This document shows, one piece after another, positions 26,202 through 34,126 of a DNA stretch of 47,052 nucleotides. Position 1 is the stretch's first letter, and each line of letters begins with the position of its first letter. A program made the translations under genes and the position numbers. Source of the stretch: Pseudomonas sp. LS-2 (GTDB lineage: Bacteria > Pseudomonadota > Gammaproteobacteria > Pseudomonadales > Pseudomonadaceae); contig NZ_QXTJ01000039.1 in assembly GCF_003605735.1 (NCBI RefSeq), positions 457,721 through 504,772 of the forward strand, in the 5' to 3' direction. The notes under the pieces were generated by a model. That model was not told where the DNA came from. It searched no databases and was given only the letters and a program-made list of their open reading frames with translations.

Positions 26202-26333
26202 TGGGCTGCAATTCGCTTCGTCACTTCCTGATAAGAAAACCTCACACCATCCGCAAGCCTGGAAAAAATGCCCGAGTTATAGTGCGACCCTCAGCGGCGC
26301 CGACAGCGACCCAAGGAAGGAAAGGAAGTGTGA

Positions 26334-26570
26334 ATGGGTGGTAAGCAGAGGCCTGATCCTTCAATTATCAGCGGGTTTCGGGTTGCATACGTGGAAGGTG
26401 GTCGCTAGTACTACTTTGATTCAGTGGAGCAGCGCTACTATTCATGGGACTCGCTTCATGGTGAGTTCGAAGTATTTGACCGGCGTGGTTTCCATTTGGG
26501 CTCGGTCTGGCCGGAAACCGGCGTAGCCCTGAAGCCTCCCGTCCGCGGACGACGGATCAAAACGAACTGA
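26334..26570 (+). pseudogene. Colicin E3-type ribonuclease toxin, interrupted by an in-frame amber codon
   Basis: One continuous frame of 78 codons from the ATG at 26334, after a strong AAGGAAAGGAAG site, to TGA at 26568. Codon 25 is TAG (26406-26408). The part after the TAG matches the cytotoxic domain of colicin E3: YYSWDSLHGEFEVF aligns with YEWDSQHGELEGY, FHLGSVWPETG with QHLGSFDPKTG, and the tail PVRGRRI with PKRNI. The four catalytic positions of E3-type 16S rRNA nucleases are kept as D39, H42, E46 and R74. It is a standalone toxin without translocation or receptor domains. With the amber read as stop, only a 24-residue peptide is made. Readthrough would restore the whole domain. Confidence 0.75.
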
Positions 26571-26577
26571 GGTCCAT

Positions 26578-26889
26578 ATGCGATTTATTGAAGCCTGCCT
26601 GAAGGGCGACGTTCTCGAGGAAGAGATCGATCAATTCGTTGAGGCGTGGCACGAAGGCCGCGAGGGTAAAGACCTCGAACTGCACGAATTCCTCGGCATG
26701 GAGTGGCGTGAGTATCAACTGTGGTCGACATCCCCATCAGTGCTGCCTTTCATTTTGACCGCGCATAAATACGGCACCAGCCTGGACGCGGAACTCAATC
26801 GAAACCGGGCGGCAATGGCAGCACGGGCGCCGTCAGTAGCGGAAGCTGAGAAAGTAGAAGCCTGGCTGCGCAGCATGAGTAAGATCTAG
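26578..26889 (+). CDS. Uncharacterised 103-aa protein between toxin remnant and ImmA; possible antitoxin
   Basis: Starts 7 nt after the toxin frame, with GAGG upstream of the ATG, and its stop overlaps the next start by one base. It is an acidic helical protein: EEEIDQFVEAWHEGREGKDLELHEFLGMEWREYQLW, then FILTAHKYGTSLDAEL and an Ala-rich C-terminus. It does not resemble the known beta-sheet colicin E3 immunity protein. Its position suggests it neutralises the ribonuclease or regulates the module together with the ImmA/IrrE protease. I do not recognise a named family, so the role is inferred only from context. Confidence 0.7.
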   Translation: MRFIEACLKGDVLEEEIDQFVEAWHEGREGKDLELHEFLGMEWREYQLWSTSPSVLPFILTAHKYGTSLDAELNRNRAAMAARAPSVAEAEKVEAWLRSMSKI

Positions 26890-27818
26890 TGAGTCCTGAG
26901 GAAAAAATGGCTAACCGAGTATTAGCCATTCATAAAGTCACGCCCCCTTGTGACCTTGATCATCTCGCCGTGCATTACGGCGACCTGGAATATCACGCAT
27001 TCCCCTTCGCCGTGGACGGTATCACGATAGGCGTTGGTGGAGGCGCGCGCCCGAAGATTCTGATCAACTCAACGATTCCGCTCACAAGGCGCAAATTCAC
27101 GCTGGCCCATGAGATTGGCCATATCGTCATCCCTTGGCACACTGGAACAATCGTTTCCCACATTGATCCAGACGGTGTAGATGTCGCTTACCGGGAAATG
27201 GAGGCCGAAGCCAACAGATTTGCGGCCGAGCTCCTTATGCCAACCACGTGGCTCATCAAAGAATTTGGACACGCTGGGTCTGTTCAACAATACTTCCGCT
27301 CGGTGCTCGCCAAGGTCGGCACATCCAAAGAGGCGACCTTCTACAAGATATTTCGCGATCTGCCCTGCCCGCTCATCTGCGTGCAGGTCGACCATGCTTC
27401 CCGCGTCTTGAATTCACAACGGTCAACCTCCGCACCTTATCCACCAGATCGAGACGAATTTATTGGCCCCGAGACCTTCAAAAGCGAGCACCGCTTCGAG
27501 AGTTTCGAATTAGACGGCCAACGCTACTGCAGTTGGGTGTTTATCGGACGAGAGATAGAAGAACTCGACCATCGACCTTGGCGGGAAGTCTATTCGCAAA
27601 TCCTCGACGACACCGGCATGAAGGCATCGCTCCAAAGCATCAGCGCAATCCTCGCTGCCGCTTTTCACAAAAGCAAATCACAGACCGAAGCTGAGATATG
27701 CGGAGCGATCATTCGCACGTTCGACGATCGCGAAGGTTATCAGGCGGTTCGCCAACACCCACTGTTCGAACAATATGTGATCAAGCGCGTCAAGGAGTTG
27801 AGGCTGAGAGTCCGATAG
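26889..27818 (+). CDS. ImmA/IrrE family metallo-endopeptidase
   Basis: 309 residues from a GTG that overlaps the preceding stop codon (TAGTG). An in-frame ATG at 26907 with GAGG upstream is the alternative start. The zinc-protease motif is H74-E75-I-G-H78 in RRKFTLAHEIGHIV, followed by the third-ligand helix EMEAEANRFAAELLMP. The N-terminal SPEEKMANRVLAIHKVTPPCDL fits the family, which is why the GTG is preferred. Family members cleave repressors or antitoxins in mobile elements and stress responses. The C-terminal 170 residues (YCSWVFIGREIEELDHRPW and onward) are unassigned. It is probably part of the toxin module immediately upstream. Confidence 0.85.
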   Translation: MSPEEKMANRVLAIHKVTPPCDLDHLAVHYGDLEYHAFPFAVDGITIGVGGGARPKILINSTIPLTRRKFTLAHEIGHIVIPWHTGTIVSHIDPDGVDVAYREMEAEANRFAAELLMPTTWLIKEFGHAGSVQQYFRSVLAKVGTSKEATFYKIFRDLPCPLICVQVDHASRVLNSQRSTSAPYPPDRDEFIGPETFKSEHRFESFELDGQRYCSWVFIGREIEELDHRPWREVYSQILDDTGMKASLQSISAILAAAFHKSKSQTEAEICGAIIRTFDDREGYQAVRQHPLFEQYVIKRVKELRLRVR

Positions 27819-28533
27819 CGATTGTCGTCAAAGGAGCACCCTCCCCTGCCCACGCCTGATTACACACCTGAGGTCTAGCAGCACCGTCTGCCGACGGTAG
27901 CTGTAATCAGGTCATCGCGGTGGATTAACGCGGGTAAAGCCAAATTCGTTTAATAAACTCTCAAACCTGGCCCCCCTCTGGCGCCTTCCTCCTAAACGCT
28001 GTCGTCAGAATTGCCCAAGCCGCACAGTAGTCGTGCAATAGCCAGTCGGTTGGCTGATCCTCGCGCCCCCCTTCACCCGCCTCTTTCATCCGAAACAGAC
28101 GGGCGCTCCTACCGCTGCTGCAGCCCAACTCGTACGAGGCTTTGCGGCATTCCCCCTTGTGACAATCGGCGTGACAAACACCGAAGTCACCCGCAACAGC
28201 GATGCAGATGATGGCGCCGCAGACCAGGGAATGGACTGCACCTGACTGACAGTCAGGCATGCCCCGGTCATCGCATTGCTGCCTTCACCCGACTCAGGAT
28301 CTCGCGGCACTGGTCTCGTCAGCCAATGCAGCCTCCACCCGCCCACCGGTAACGGTGCTCAGGAGGCCAGATCATGAGATGCCCTTGCTCCCGGTCGTAA
28401 AGAGCCGTCAGTCCAGCGTTAGTGGACAACCCTCACAGGTCGCAGGGGCCTTGATCCCTGATAACACTCAGCATTCTTGGCGGGATGACGTGGGGAAGGT
28501 TTTAAAAGTCTTAGCTTCGAGAGGAGTTCGATC
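27819..28533. other. Unassigned 0.7-kb segment upstream of the integrase
   Basis: No ORF is convincing here. A minus-strand frame at 27961-28260 (99 codons) is open but has unusual Cys/Gly composition and no clear ribosome site. A degenerate REP-like half lies near 27875-27905. The last 150 bases are the leader of the recombinase, with GAGAGGAG 8 nt before its ATG. Confidence 0.4.
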
Positions 28534-29514
28534 ATGGCACTGGTGGGCAAACGAGGTGGCCGCAATTTTGGCTATGGCCGACAACTGAGCTATGCCGGGC
28601 CGCAGGCATTGCGCGATCTATTTGGCGGCGGGCATTACGGCACGGTCAAAGCACACAGTGATCGCGGGCAGGCGTTTGTACGCTGGTGGCGGTCGGAGGA
28701 AGGGCCGGGGTTTAACGATGCGCGGCAGATTAATTGGCAGACCTTGCTGGACTACACCGGACATCTGCGCCAACAAGTTGAACAAGGTGAGCTGGCCATC
28801 GCCACTGCGCAAAACCGGTTGTCCAGTGTGAATCGGACCATGGCCGCACTTCGCGGTGATCAGTATGTGAAAGTGCCGAGCCCGAGTAAGGCGCTGGGAA
28901 TGCTGCGCACCAGTGTTCGTCGTTCAGTGCCGCAAGGTCAGGACCGCGAACAGGTGAAGCGGATCGTAGAGGTGCTTTGTGAAAACCAGCAGCCGCGCGC
29001 CGCAGCCATCGCTCAGTTAGCGCGAGCCACCGGTATGCGCTTGCGCGAGGCGATTTTGGCCGACCTTCCCCGTCTAAAACGTGAAGCCATGCAATTCGGA
29101 AAGATCAACATCTAGGACGGCACCAAAGGGGGCCGCTCAGGTGCCTCAGCGCCTCGTTGGATTACGGTAGATGATCATATTCGTGACGCACTGAGGTTTG
29201 CCGAATATGTCTCGCCCAACGGTGGCCGCAACCTGCTGGCACCGAACGAACGCTACCTCGATTTCTTGCAGGGAATCGTCTGCCCCGTACGGGACATCCT
29301 CCATAAGCACGACCTCAAAGGCTTCCACGAATTGCGGGCAGCCTATGCTTGCGAACGCTATGAGCAAATCACCCACCATCCCGCCCCCATCAACGGGGGC
29401 CATTGCTATCAACTCGACCGACGCCTAGATCAGGATGCCCGAGTACAAATCAGCTATGAGCTGGGGCATAACCGTATCGTCGTGGTGTCGGCTTACATTG
29501 GTCGTAGAGCATGA
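28534..29514 (+). pseudogene. Tyrosine recombinase / integrase (Integrase_1 type), interrupted by one amber codon
   Basis: One frame of 326 codons with a single TAG at codon 194 (29113-29115). The N-terminal core-binding region includes GQAFVRWWRS and TAQNRLSSVNRTMAALRGD. The catalytic domain begins before the stop with R169 in ATGMRLREA. After it come K198 in DGTKGGRSG, H265 and R268 in FHELRAAYA, H312 in ELGHNR, and the nucleophile Y321 in VVSAYIG. All six active-site residues are therefore encoded, but four lie beyond the TAG. Relatives as I remember them read INIQDGTKGGR, so CAG to TAG is the likely change. The truncated protein cannot catalyse recombination unless the stop is read through. 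Confidence 0.85.
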
Positions 29515-29840
29515 GCAAGCCATTCGATATGGAGCTGTTCCTGGGGGGCGTTCTAACTGGGTCGCACGCCACTCGCCAACGTCACCTTCGCCAAGCGAAA
29601 GCCATTCAAACGGCGATCGCTAATCGCTGGCAACGGGACAATCCATGGACCTCTCGCTTAGGTAATCTTGGCAGTTCAAGCAATAGACGAAGGAGCAACC
29701 GACCAAAATTGAACGCTCAAGAATCCTCTCAGATAATTGCTTCTACGGCAGTTCCCTTCATTGCCCTTCCTTATCGCCCTGCGTTACCCTCAGACTTTGC
29801 TACTCATCCAAAGCATAGGGATCGCTGTCATGGTCTATAA
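29511..29840 (+). pseudogene. Integrase-linked hypothetical protein, truncated after about 47 codons
   Basis: The ATG overlaps the integrase stop (ATGA). The first 47 residues, MSKPFDMELFLGGVLTGSHA through QRDNPWT, look like the small protein that often follows this integrase type in pseudomonad elements. From about 29652 the sequence turns into low-complexity Ser/Asn/Pro-rich translation and base composition becomes AT-rich, so the true 3' part appears to have been replaced. This marks a recombination or insertion junction between the integrase segment and the cargo block. The frame stays open to 29840, but the tail is probably not meaningful. Confidence 0.6.
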
Positions 29841-29870
29841 CCTTGAGGTTAGAGGTACAGGGAGGTCGAG

Positions 29871-30281
29871 GTGAGTGGGATTGTCTCTAGAATCAACCAA
29901 GGCAGGTATGATTCAGAAAAGAGTCTGGTGAACTTACGCGTTAACGCTATAAAAAAGAATCGGATTGACGTCATCGATGCGGCAAATCAGCGATTAAGAA
30001 AGCACCATCCAAAAATCTACGAGCGCCTCGTTGGACCACTCCACGAGCGCAAAAGAGACAAAAAATTCAGCTGTTATTGCAACTACCCCAAAAGCCTTTT
30101 TGCGATTTATCAGGACATAGTAAACAATAGAGTTCACTATCATTCTTTGATGTGTGATGCCTGCTGGCAGGACGACATCTCAAAAACTTGGGGCTACTAC
30201 GGCTGGGCAAGCAAACTTATACCACAACAAACATGGCATGCTCTGTGCAAGGAGCGTGCTAACGACAAGTTTGTTGATTAG
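29871..30281 (+). CDS. Uncharacterised small Cys-containing protein, AT-rich cargo
   Basis: 136 residues from a GTG at 29871 with an excellent GGGAGGTCGAG site. The N-terminal half is basic and helical (RINQGRYDSEKSLVNLRVNAIKKNR, NQRLRKHHPKIYERL). The C-terminal half carries CYCNYP and CDACWQD, four cysteines with His between them, which could bind zinc, then an aromatic stretch (WGYYGWASKLIPQQTW). I do not recognise the family. Codon use and base composition are AT-rich and match the downstream nuclease and ATPase genes, so it probably arrived with them. Confidence 0.7.
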   Translation: MSGIVSRINQGRYDSEKSLVNLRVNAIKKNRIDVIDAANQRLRKHHPKIYERLVGPLHERKRDKKFSCYCNYPKSLFAIYQDIVNNRVHYHSLMCDACWQDDISKTWGYYGWASKLIPQQTWHALCKERANDKFVD

Positions 30282-30356
30282 TTATCCTTCACCGAAGAAT
30301 AGAAAACCTTCTAATAAGTTTTTGTGATCACGCAGGCATGGTAGAAAAGGTAGAGA

Positions 30357-30752
30357 ATGAATATAAGAACTGCATCTGGATCGGGATCTAGCACGAGACG
30401 GGGATATGCCTTAGAAGACCTGTGTCGCGATATTTTGAAAGCCAACCACTGGCAGATTGATCCTCTGGATTCAATTCCGGATTATGGCATAGATATAACC
30501 GCTACGGAGCGGACTACCAGAGATCGTGTAGCGTTTGAAGTTAAATATACACGCAACTCCACCTTTCCTACATCGGCACTAATAATATCAGCTGAACGGC
30601 TTATAGAAATGGTGAGTGCGGCGGGAGTAGACAAGGCTGTACTCATAGTAGCCGCTGATATCCGTCCCGAAATAAAAAATCGAATTCAAGACAAATATAA
30701 TTTACAAATCCTCAACTTAAACGACCTAATCTCTTGGCAAGCATTGACCTAG
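30357..30752 (+). CDS. PD-(D/E)XK nuclease-like protein (Mrr/restriction-endonuclease fold)
   Basis: 131 residues. The PD-(D/E)XK pattern is clear: helix Glu in YALEDLCRDIL (E20), Asp in PDYGIDITA (D46), and E61-V-K63 in RVAFEVKYTR. A conserved downstream helix and strand (SAERLIEMVSAAGVDKAVLIVA) complete the Mrr-like core. It ends ILNLNDLISWQ, 19 nt inside the start of the next frame. The next ORF is a second nuclease-like module in a different frame, so this is either the first of two overlapping subunits or the front half of a frameshifted longer protein. A DNA-targeting defence role is inferred. Confidence 0.72.
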   Translation: MNIRTASGSGSSTRRGYALEDLCRDILKANHWQIDPLDSIPDYGIDITATERTTRDRVAFEVKYTRNSTFPTSALIISAERLIEMVSAAGVDKAVLIVAADIRPEIKNRIQDKYNLQILNLNDLISWQALT

Positions 30753-31420
30753 AGCTTATGGACAGATTAGTACAACTATGCGAAGTTGATCTATCAGAGA
30801 GGCAATTTGACAGCAATGCAAACTCCATTATCAACCCTAAACATATTAGAGTAAAACCTAACACAACCTCAGCGAATGAGAATGAAAGAATCGGTCGGGG
30901 ATTAATTGAAAAACTACAATCCATCCCGCTTGGCAGGGATGGCTGTTATGAATTCGAGGATATCGCAAGTGAAATCGTAAAATATTTGTTTGACGAAAAT
31001 CTTACTGGCTGGCATCAGCAAAAAAGAACAACCGATGATTTACACCGCTACGACTTAATTTGCCGCGTAATCGACAACTCAACCATTTGGAAATTCATTT
31101 CGCAGAATCTTGACTCAAGATATGTATTGTTTGAGTTCAAGAACTACAAAGAGCAGATAGGCCAATCTCAAATTTATTCAACAGAGAAGTACCTTTACGA
31201 GAAAGCCAAACGTAAAGTTTGCTTTCTTATCTCTAGAACTGGAGCATCAGACAACGCCCTCGCTGCTTGCCAAGGCGCAATGAGAGAACACGGAAAACTA
31301 ATACTTTGCCTTGATGATAAGGGATTGACTGAAATGATTAGTTGCAAAGTCTCAGGCGATGACCCGAACGAACTATTATTTGAGAAAGTAGATAAATTCC
31401 TAATGGAGCTCCCAAGGTGA
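30734..31420 (+). CDS. Second PD-(D/E)XK nuclease-like ORF, overlapping the first
   Basis: Up to 228 residues if it starts at the TTG at 30734; the first ATG is at 30758, just after the preceding stop. Residues 51-95 are helical (ERIGRGLIEKLQ, YEFEDIASEIVKYLF). The putative active site follows as D107 in HRYDLICRV and E134-F-K136 in YVLFEFKNYKEQI, with the helix Glu near residue 75 or 80. CFLISRTGASDNALAACQGAMREHGKLILCL then resembles the back half of the restriction-endonuclease fold. The weak ribosome site and the continuation of helical sequence from the previous frame suggest either translational coupling or a former fusion split by a frameshift. Confidence 0.7.
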   Translation: MASIDLELMDRLVQLCEVDLSERQFDSNANSIINPKHIRVKPNTTSANENERIGRGLIEKLQSIPLGRDGCYEFEDIASEIVKYLFDENLTGWHQQKRTTDDLHRYDLICRVIDNSTIWKFISQNLDSRYVLFEFKNYKEQIGQSQIYSTEKYLYEKAKRKVCFLISRTGASDNALAACQGAMREHGKLILCLDDKGLTEMISCKVSGDDPNELLFEKVDKFLMELPR

Positions 31421-32008
31421 ACACATCACATGGCGTGTCATTCAGACGGACGCCACTAGCATGAGTCGCATTCCTGACGCTTCAGCGAACGTCTACTACG
31501 GGATCAGGTTGTGCAAAAATATTTAAGAGTAAGTTTGAAAGTAAAACCCGGAACGAAAATTGCGCTCCCCCGTAAATCTTAGGCCTGCTGACTAGCCAAA
31601 CACCGACAGATTTTACGTAGCAACGCGAACTTCAAAACGGAGCATGTGTTTTCAAACGGCCTGGGTCGTTGGCGCCCTGTCACGAATGAAAGGAGACGAC
31701 CTGAAGCGAACATTCAAAATGCAACGACATACCTAGGTTCAGACGCATGCATCTGCCTACTTGAAGAAGTCTGGATCCTCTTCTGGGTAGATCCAGCAAC
31801 GGCGCACATGTAGCGATGCAAGCTCAACTACGTGTCGATTGAATCCGCCCTCAAGGGCTTTGCTTTATATGGAGGTCAAGGATTTTCTCTGCGTTCAGCA
31901 AAAATAAATTCGTGCCCTTTCTGCTATTGCTCACTATAGAATGGCATCTGGCCAGTACAAAAAATTAGTTTTCTTTAACAAAAATATCGTAATGCAAGGA
32001 TTTAGGAA
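31421..32008. other. Noncoding gap between nuclease-like and ATPase genes
   Basis: 588 bases with no supported ORF. GCCCT-CA-AGGGC followed by TTTGCTTT (about 31847-31866) is a weak terminator candidate. The last 80 bases are AT-rich and probably hold the ATPase promoter. Mixed base composition suggests joined fragments. Confidence 0.4.
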
Positions 32009-33679
32009 TTGACTCCAGGAAAAGCCAAAGCAACACTTCCAGACCCATTTCCAATCGAAAAACTCCGTGAGTTAGACTTTGGTAGTAATGATGGGCATCG
32101 GGATGACCTCGCACAAGATATGTTCATCGTAACTTCAGCTGTTAAGAAGTTCTTTCTAAACAAACACTCTGTTATCGTTGGCGCCATAGGCACTGGGAAA
32201 AGTACACTTTTCAGACTATTGAAGAATCGTCACAAAGAAATTGATGCATTTAAAAATGACCTAATAATACCACTTGAAGAAGCGCTATCATTTTCCGAGC
32301 TGTCCGACTTCACCAAAGAATATTACATTGGAAAAGACGAGAGAACACTTTACCAGTTGCTCTGGAAGTTTAATATATTATCTAAGACTGCGATTGCAAT
32401 ATCGGGAATGCCAAATTTCCCTGAAAGCAAATCTGAGCAAACCATCAACAACTTCCTAAAAGAGTCATTAAGCACAGATGCTTATAGCAGCATCATCAGC
32501 AAAGTCAAGGACCTCATCTCGAATGCCAACATTAAATTTGAGGCTAATATTGCTGACCATCCGATTACGCTTGAGGCGGGCATCAAAAAATCAAGCACCA
32601 ATAAAAAGAAAATCAATTTAGAGGAAGTACAGAGAGCTATTTCATCCGCAGTCAAAGAGCGAGGCTATGACAAAGCCACGATAATTATCGACAAAATCGA
32701 CAGATTTGTTGCTGGAATTGAATACGCCATACAGAGAAACTTTCTTACTGCACTTCTCGAAGTAGACGATGACATGGCTTCTGACAGCCACTTAAACCTT
32801 AAAATTTTTATCCGTTACGACCTTTTTGAAAGATTGAATTTTTCAAACCTTGGCTATGACAAGGTCGTTGACAATGCGGTAATACTTCGATGGAGCAAAG
32901 ACGAAACTTTACGTTTTCTTGCGACTAGAATTTGTATGGCTTTACACAACGCTCAAATAGCAAATTTCCACAACATGATTTTAGCTACCGACTTGAGCGA
33001 GTACGGACTATCTTTCAGGGAACGTTTCTTACTTAATCCAAAGATACCTAAAATACTAAAAAAAGTAGTTAGCAAGAAACAAAAGGTTGAGCGTGATCAA
33101 AACCTATTTGGGAAGTTCGATAAGTCTTTTATAACCAAGGTCTTCCCAAGAAAAGCCATTCATTACTGCGCAAGTAGTCAGCAGACAGAAGAGATTGGAA
33201 TATTTGAATTTCTTGGCGGTCATTTTATTGATGGCAACTCGGTTTGCACTCCCAGGTACATGCTTATATTTTTGAAAGAGGTTGTAAACAACGTAGCCTC
33301 TTATTACGAAGAAAACCCAGACCAAATATCCGAACTAGTACTAGTTGACAAAGACTACGAATGGGATCTTTTCAAAAAGAAATGCGTATACACAGCATAT
33401 ATTGATGCCAAAGATATATACGTCAAAAACGTCGGCACAGTAGACGAGAAGTGGGCCAAGCAATTTAGTAACTTCACATCAAAGAAAGGCAATAAAACAA
33501 AATTTGATTTCAAATGGATCAGAGCAAATTTATCAGATGTTTCCGAACAAGACTCGGTAGATTTTTTATCTTTCTTACAAGTGATAGGATATTTGAAAAT
33601 CTCCGAGCATCACTCAGACATAAAAAAGCGGGGTTACGAGCTTCCTATTTTATATAAAACTGCTCCAAATCATAACTAA
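32009..33679 (+). CDS. P-loop ATPase, resembling the Sll1717/KAP-like defence-associated group
   Basis: 556 residues from a TTG at 32009 with AAGGA 8 nt upstream. Walker A is GAIGTGKST (58-66) in KHSVIVGAIGTGKSTLFRLL, and Walker B-like is ATIIIDKIDRF (223-233). The N-terminus DFGSNDGHRDDLAQDMFIVTSAVKKFF, ahead of the P-loop, and the helical C-terminal half with a winged-helix-like end (FLSFLQVIGYLKISE) resemble the large STAND/KAP-related Sll1717-type ATPases often found in defence islands. No transmembrane segment is evident. No effector domain is recognised, so the nuclease-like genes upstream may be its partners. Family placement is from memory and moderate. Confidence 0.72.
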   Translation: MTPGKAKATLPDPFPIEKLRELDFGSNDGHRDDLAQDMFIVTSAVKKFFLNKHSVIVGAIGTGKSTLFRLLKNRHKEIDAFKNDLIIPLEEALSFSELSDFTKEYYIGKDERTLYQLLWKFNILSKTAIAISGMPNFPESKSEQTINNFLKESLSTDAYSSIISKVKDLISNANIKFEANIADHPITLEAGIKKSSTNKKKINLEEVQRAISSAVKERGYDKATIIIDKIDRFVAGIEYAIQRNFLTALLEVDDDMASDSHLNLKIFIRYDLFERLNFSNLGYDKVVDNAVILRWSKDETLRFLATRICMALHNAQIANFHNMILATDLSEYGLSFRERFLLNPKIPKILKKVVSKKQKVERDQNLFGKFDKSFITKVFPRKAIHYCASSQQTEEIGIFEFLGGHFIDGNSVCTPRYMLIFLKEVVNNVASYYEENPDQISELVLVDKDYEWDLFKKKCVYTAYIDAKDIYVKNVGTVDEKWAKQFSNFTSKKGNKTKFDFKWIRANLSDVSEQDSVDFLSFLQVIGYLKISEHHSDIKKRGYELPILYKTAPNHN

Positions 33680-33754
33680 CCAACGCACAACCTATGGTTA
33701 TGAAGGAATAGAACTTCATAACTCATAAAATAAGTGACGATTACTGTGCGTTGG
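33680..33754 (+). repeat. Nested inverted repeat after the ATPase gene
   Basis: CCAACGCACA (33680-33689) pairs exactly with TGTGCGTTGG (33745-33754). Inside, TTATGAAG (33698-33705) pairs with CTTCATAA (33714-33721). It starts at the stop codon of the ATPase gene. It could be a structured 3' UTR, a terminator or the end of a former transposon. Confidence 0.6.
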
Positions 33755-33970
33755 GGGAGGAACTGCAGGTCCAGGCCGACTCCTGCCTGTCAACTATGAT
33801 GCTGGCTACGTCCATCCTCACAAGGATTACAAATGCGTAAATCCCAGATTCGATTCCACTGAAGACCATAACTAGCTGATTTATTTATAGTTACTAATTG
33901 GGGTACGCCAAATTTTCCAGTGAACTCCAGACGCCCGGAAAACCTAGTCTCGCCGAAACATACCGTTCGT

Positions 33971-34031
33971 CTGGTGCCGGCACTATAGATTTAGCGAAAA
34001 AACCTCACCGAAAGGTGGGCCTTTTTTGTTT
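33971..34031 (+). repeat. attR-like direct repeat (displaced tRNA-Thr 3' end plus terminator)
   Basis: Matches 26141-26201 at 58 of 61 positions: CACT for CACC, and AACC for AGGC in the hairpin's left arm. The hairpin right arm and T6 are intact. No tRNA body precedes it. Confidence 0.85.
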
Positions 34032-34126
34032 GTGCTTCTCAAGACATCTACTCGACGTCTTGCGATGAACCTATCGCCTCATCAATCGACTCGGCTCCGC
34101 TCCCAACAGGTCAATCCTTAGTCCCC

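Noticed and set aside
26185..26526. 113-codon plus-strand frame across the island left end
   Set aside because: It overlaps the ribonuclease frame in another phase and starts inside the terminator; composition is random-like.
27961..28260. 99-codon minus-strand frame upstream of the integrase
   Set aside because: It is open, but with odd composition, no clear ribosome site and no recognisable family. It is left as unassigned sequence.
33840..33880. Short stretch resembling a tRNA T arm (CAGATTCGATTCC)
   Set aside because: No acceptor, D arm or anticodon arm can be folded around it. It may be chance or a decayed tRNA fragment.
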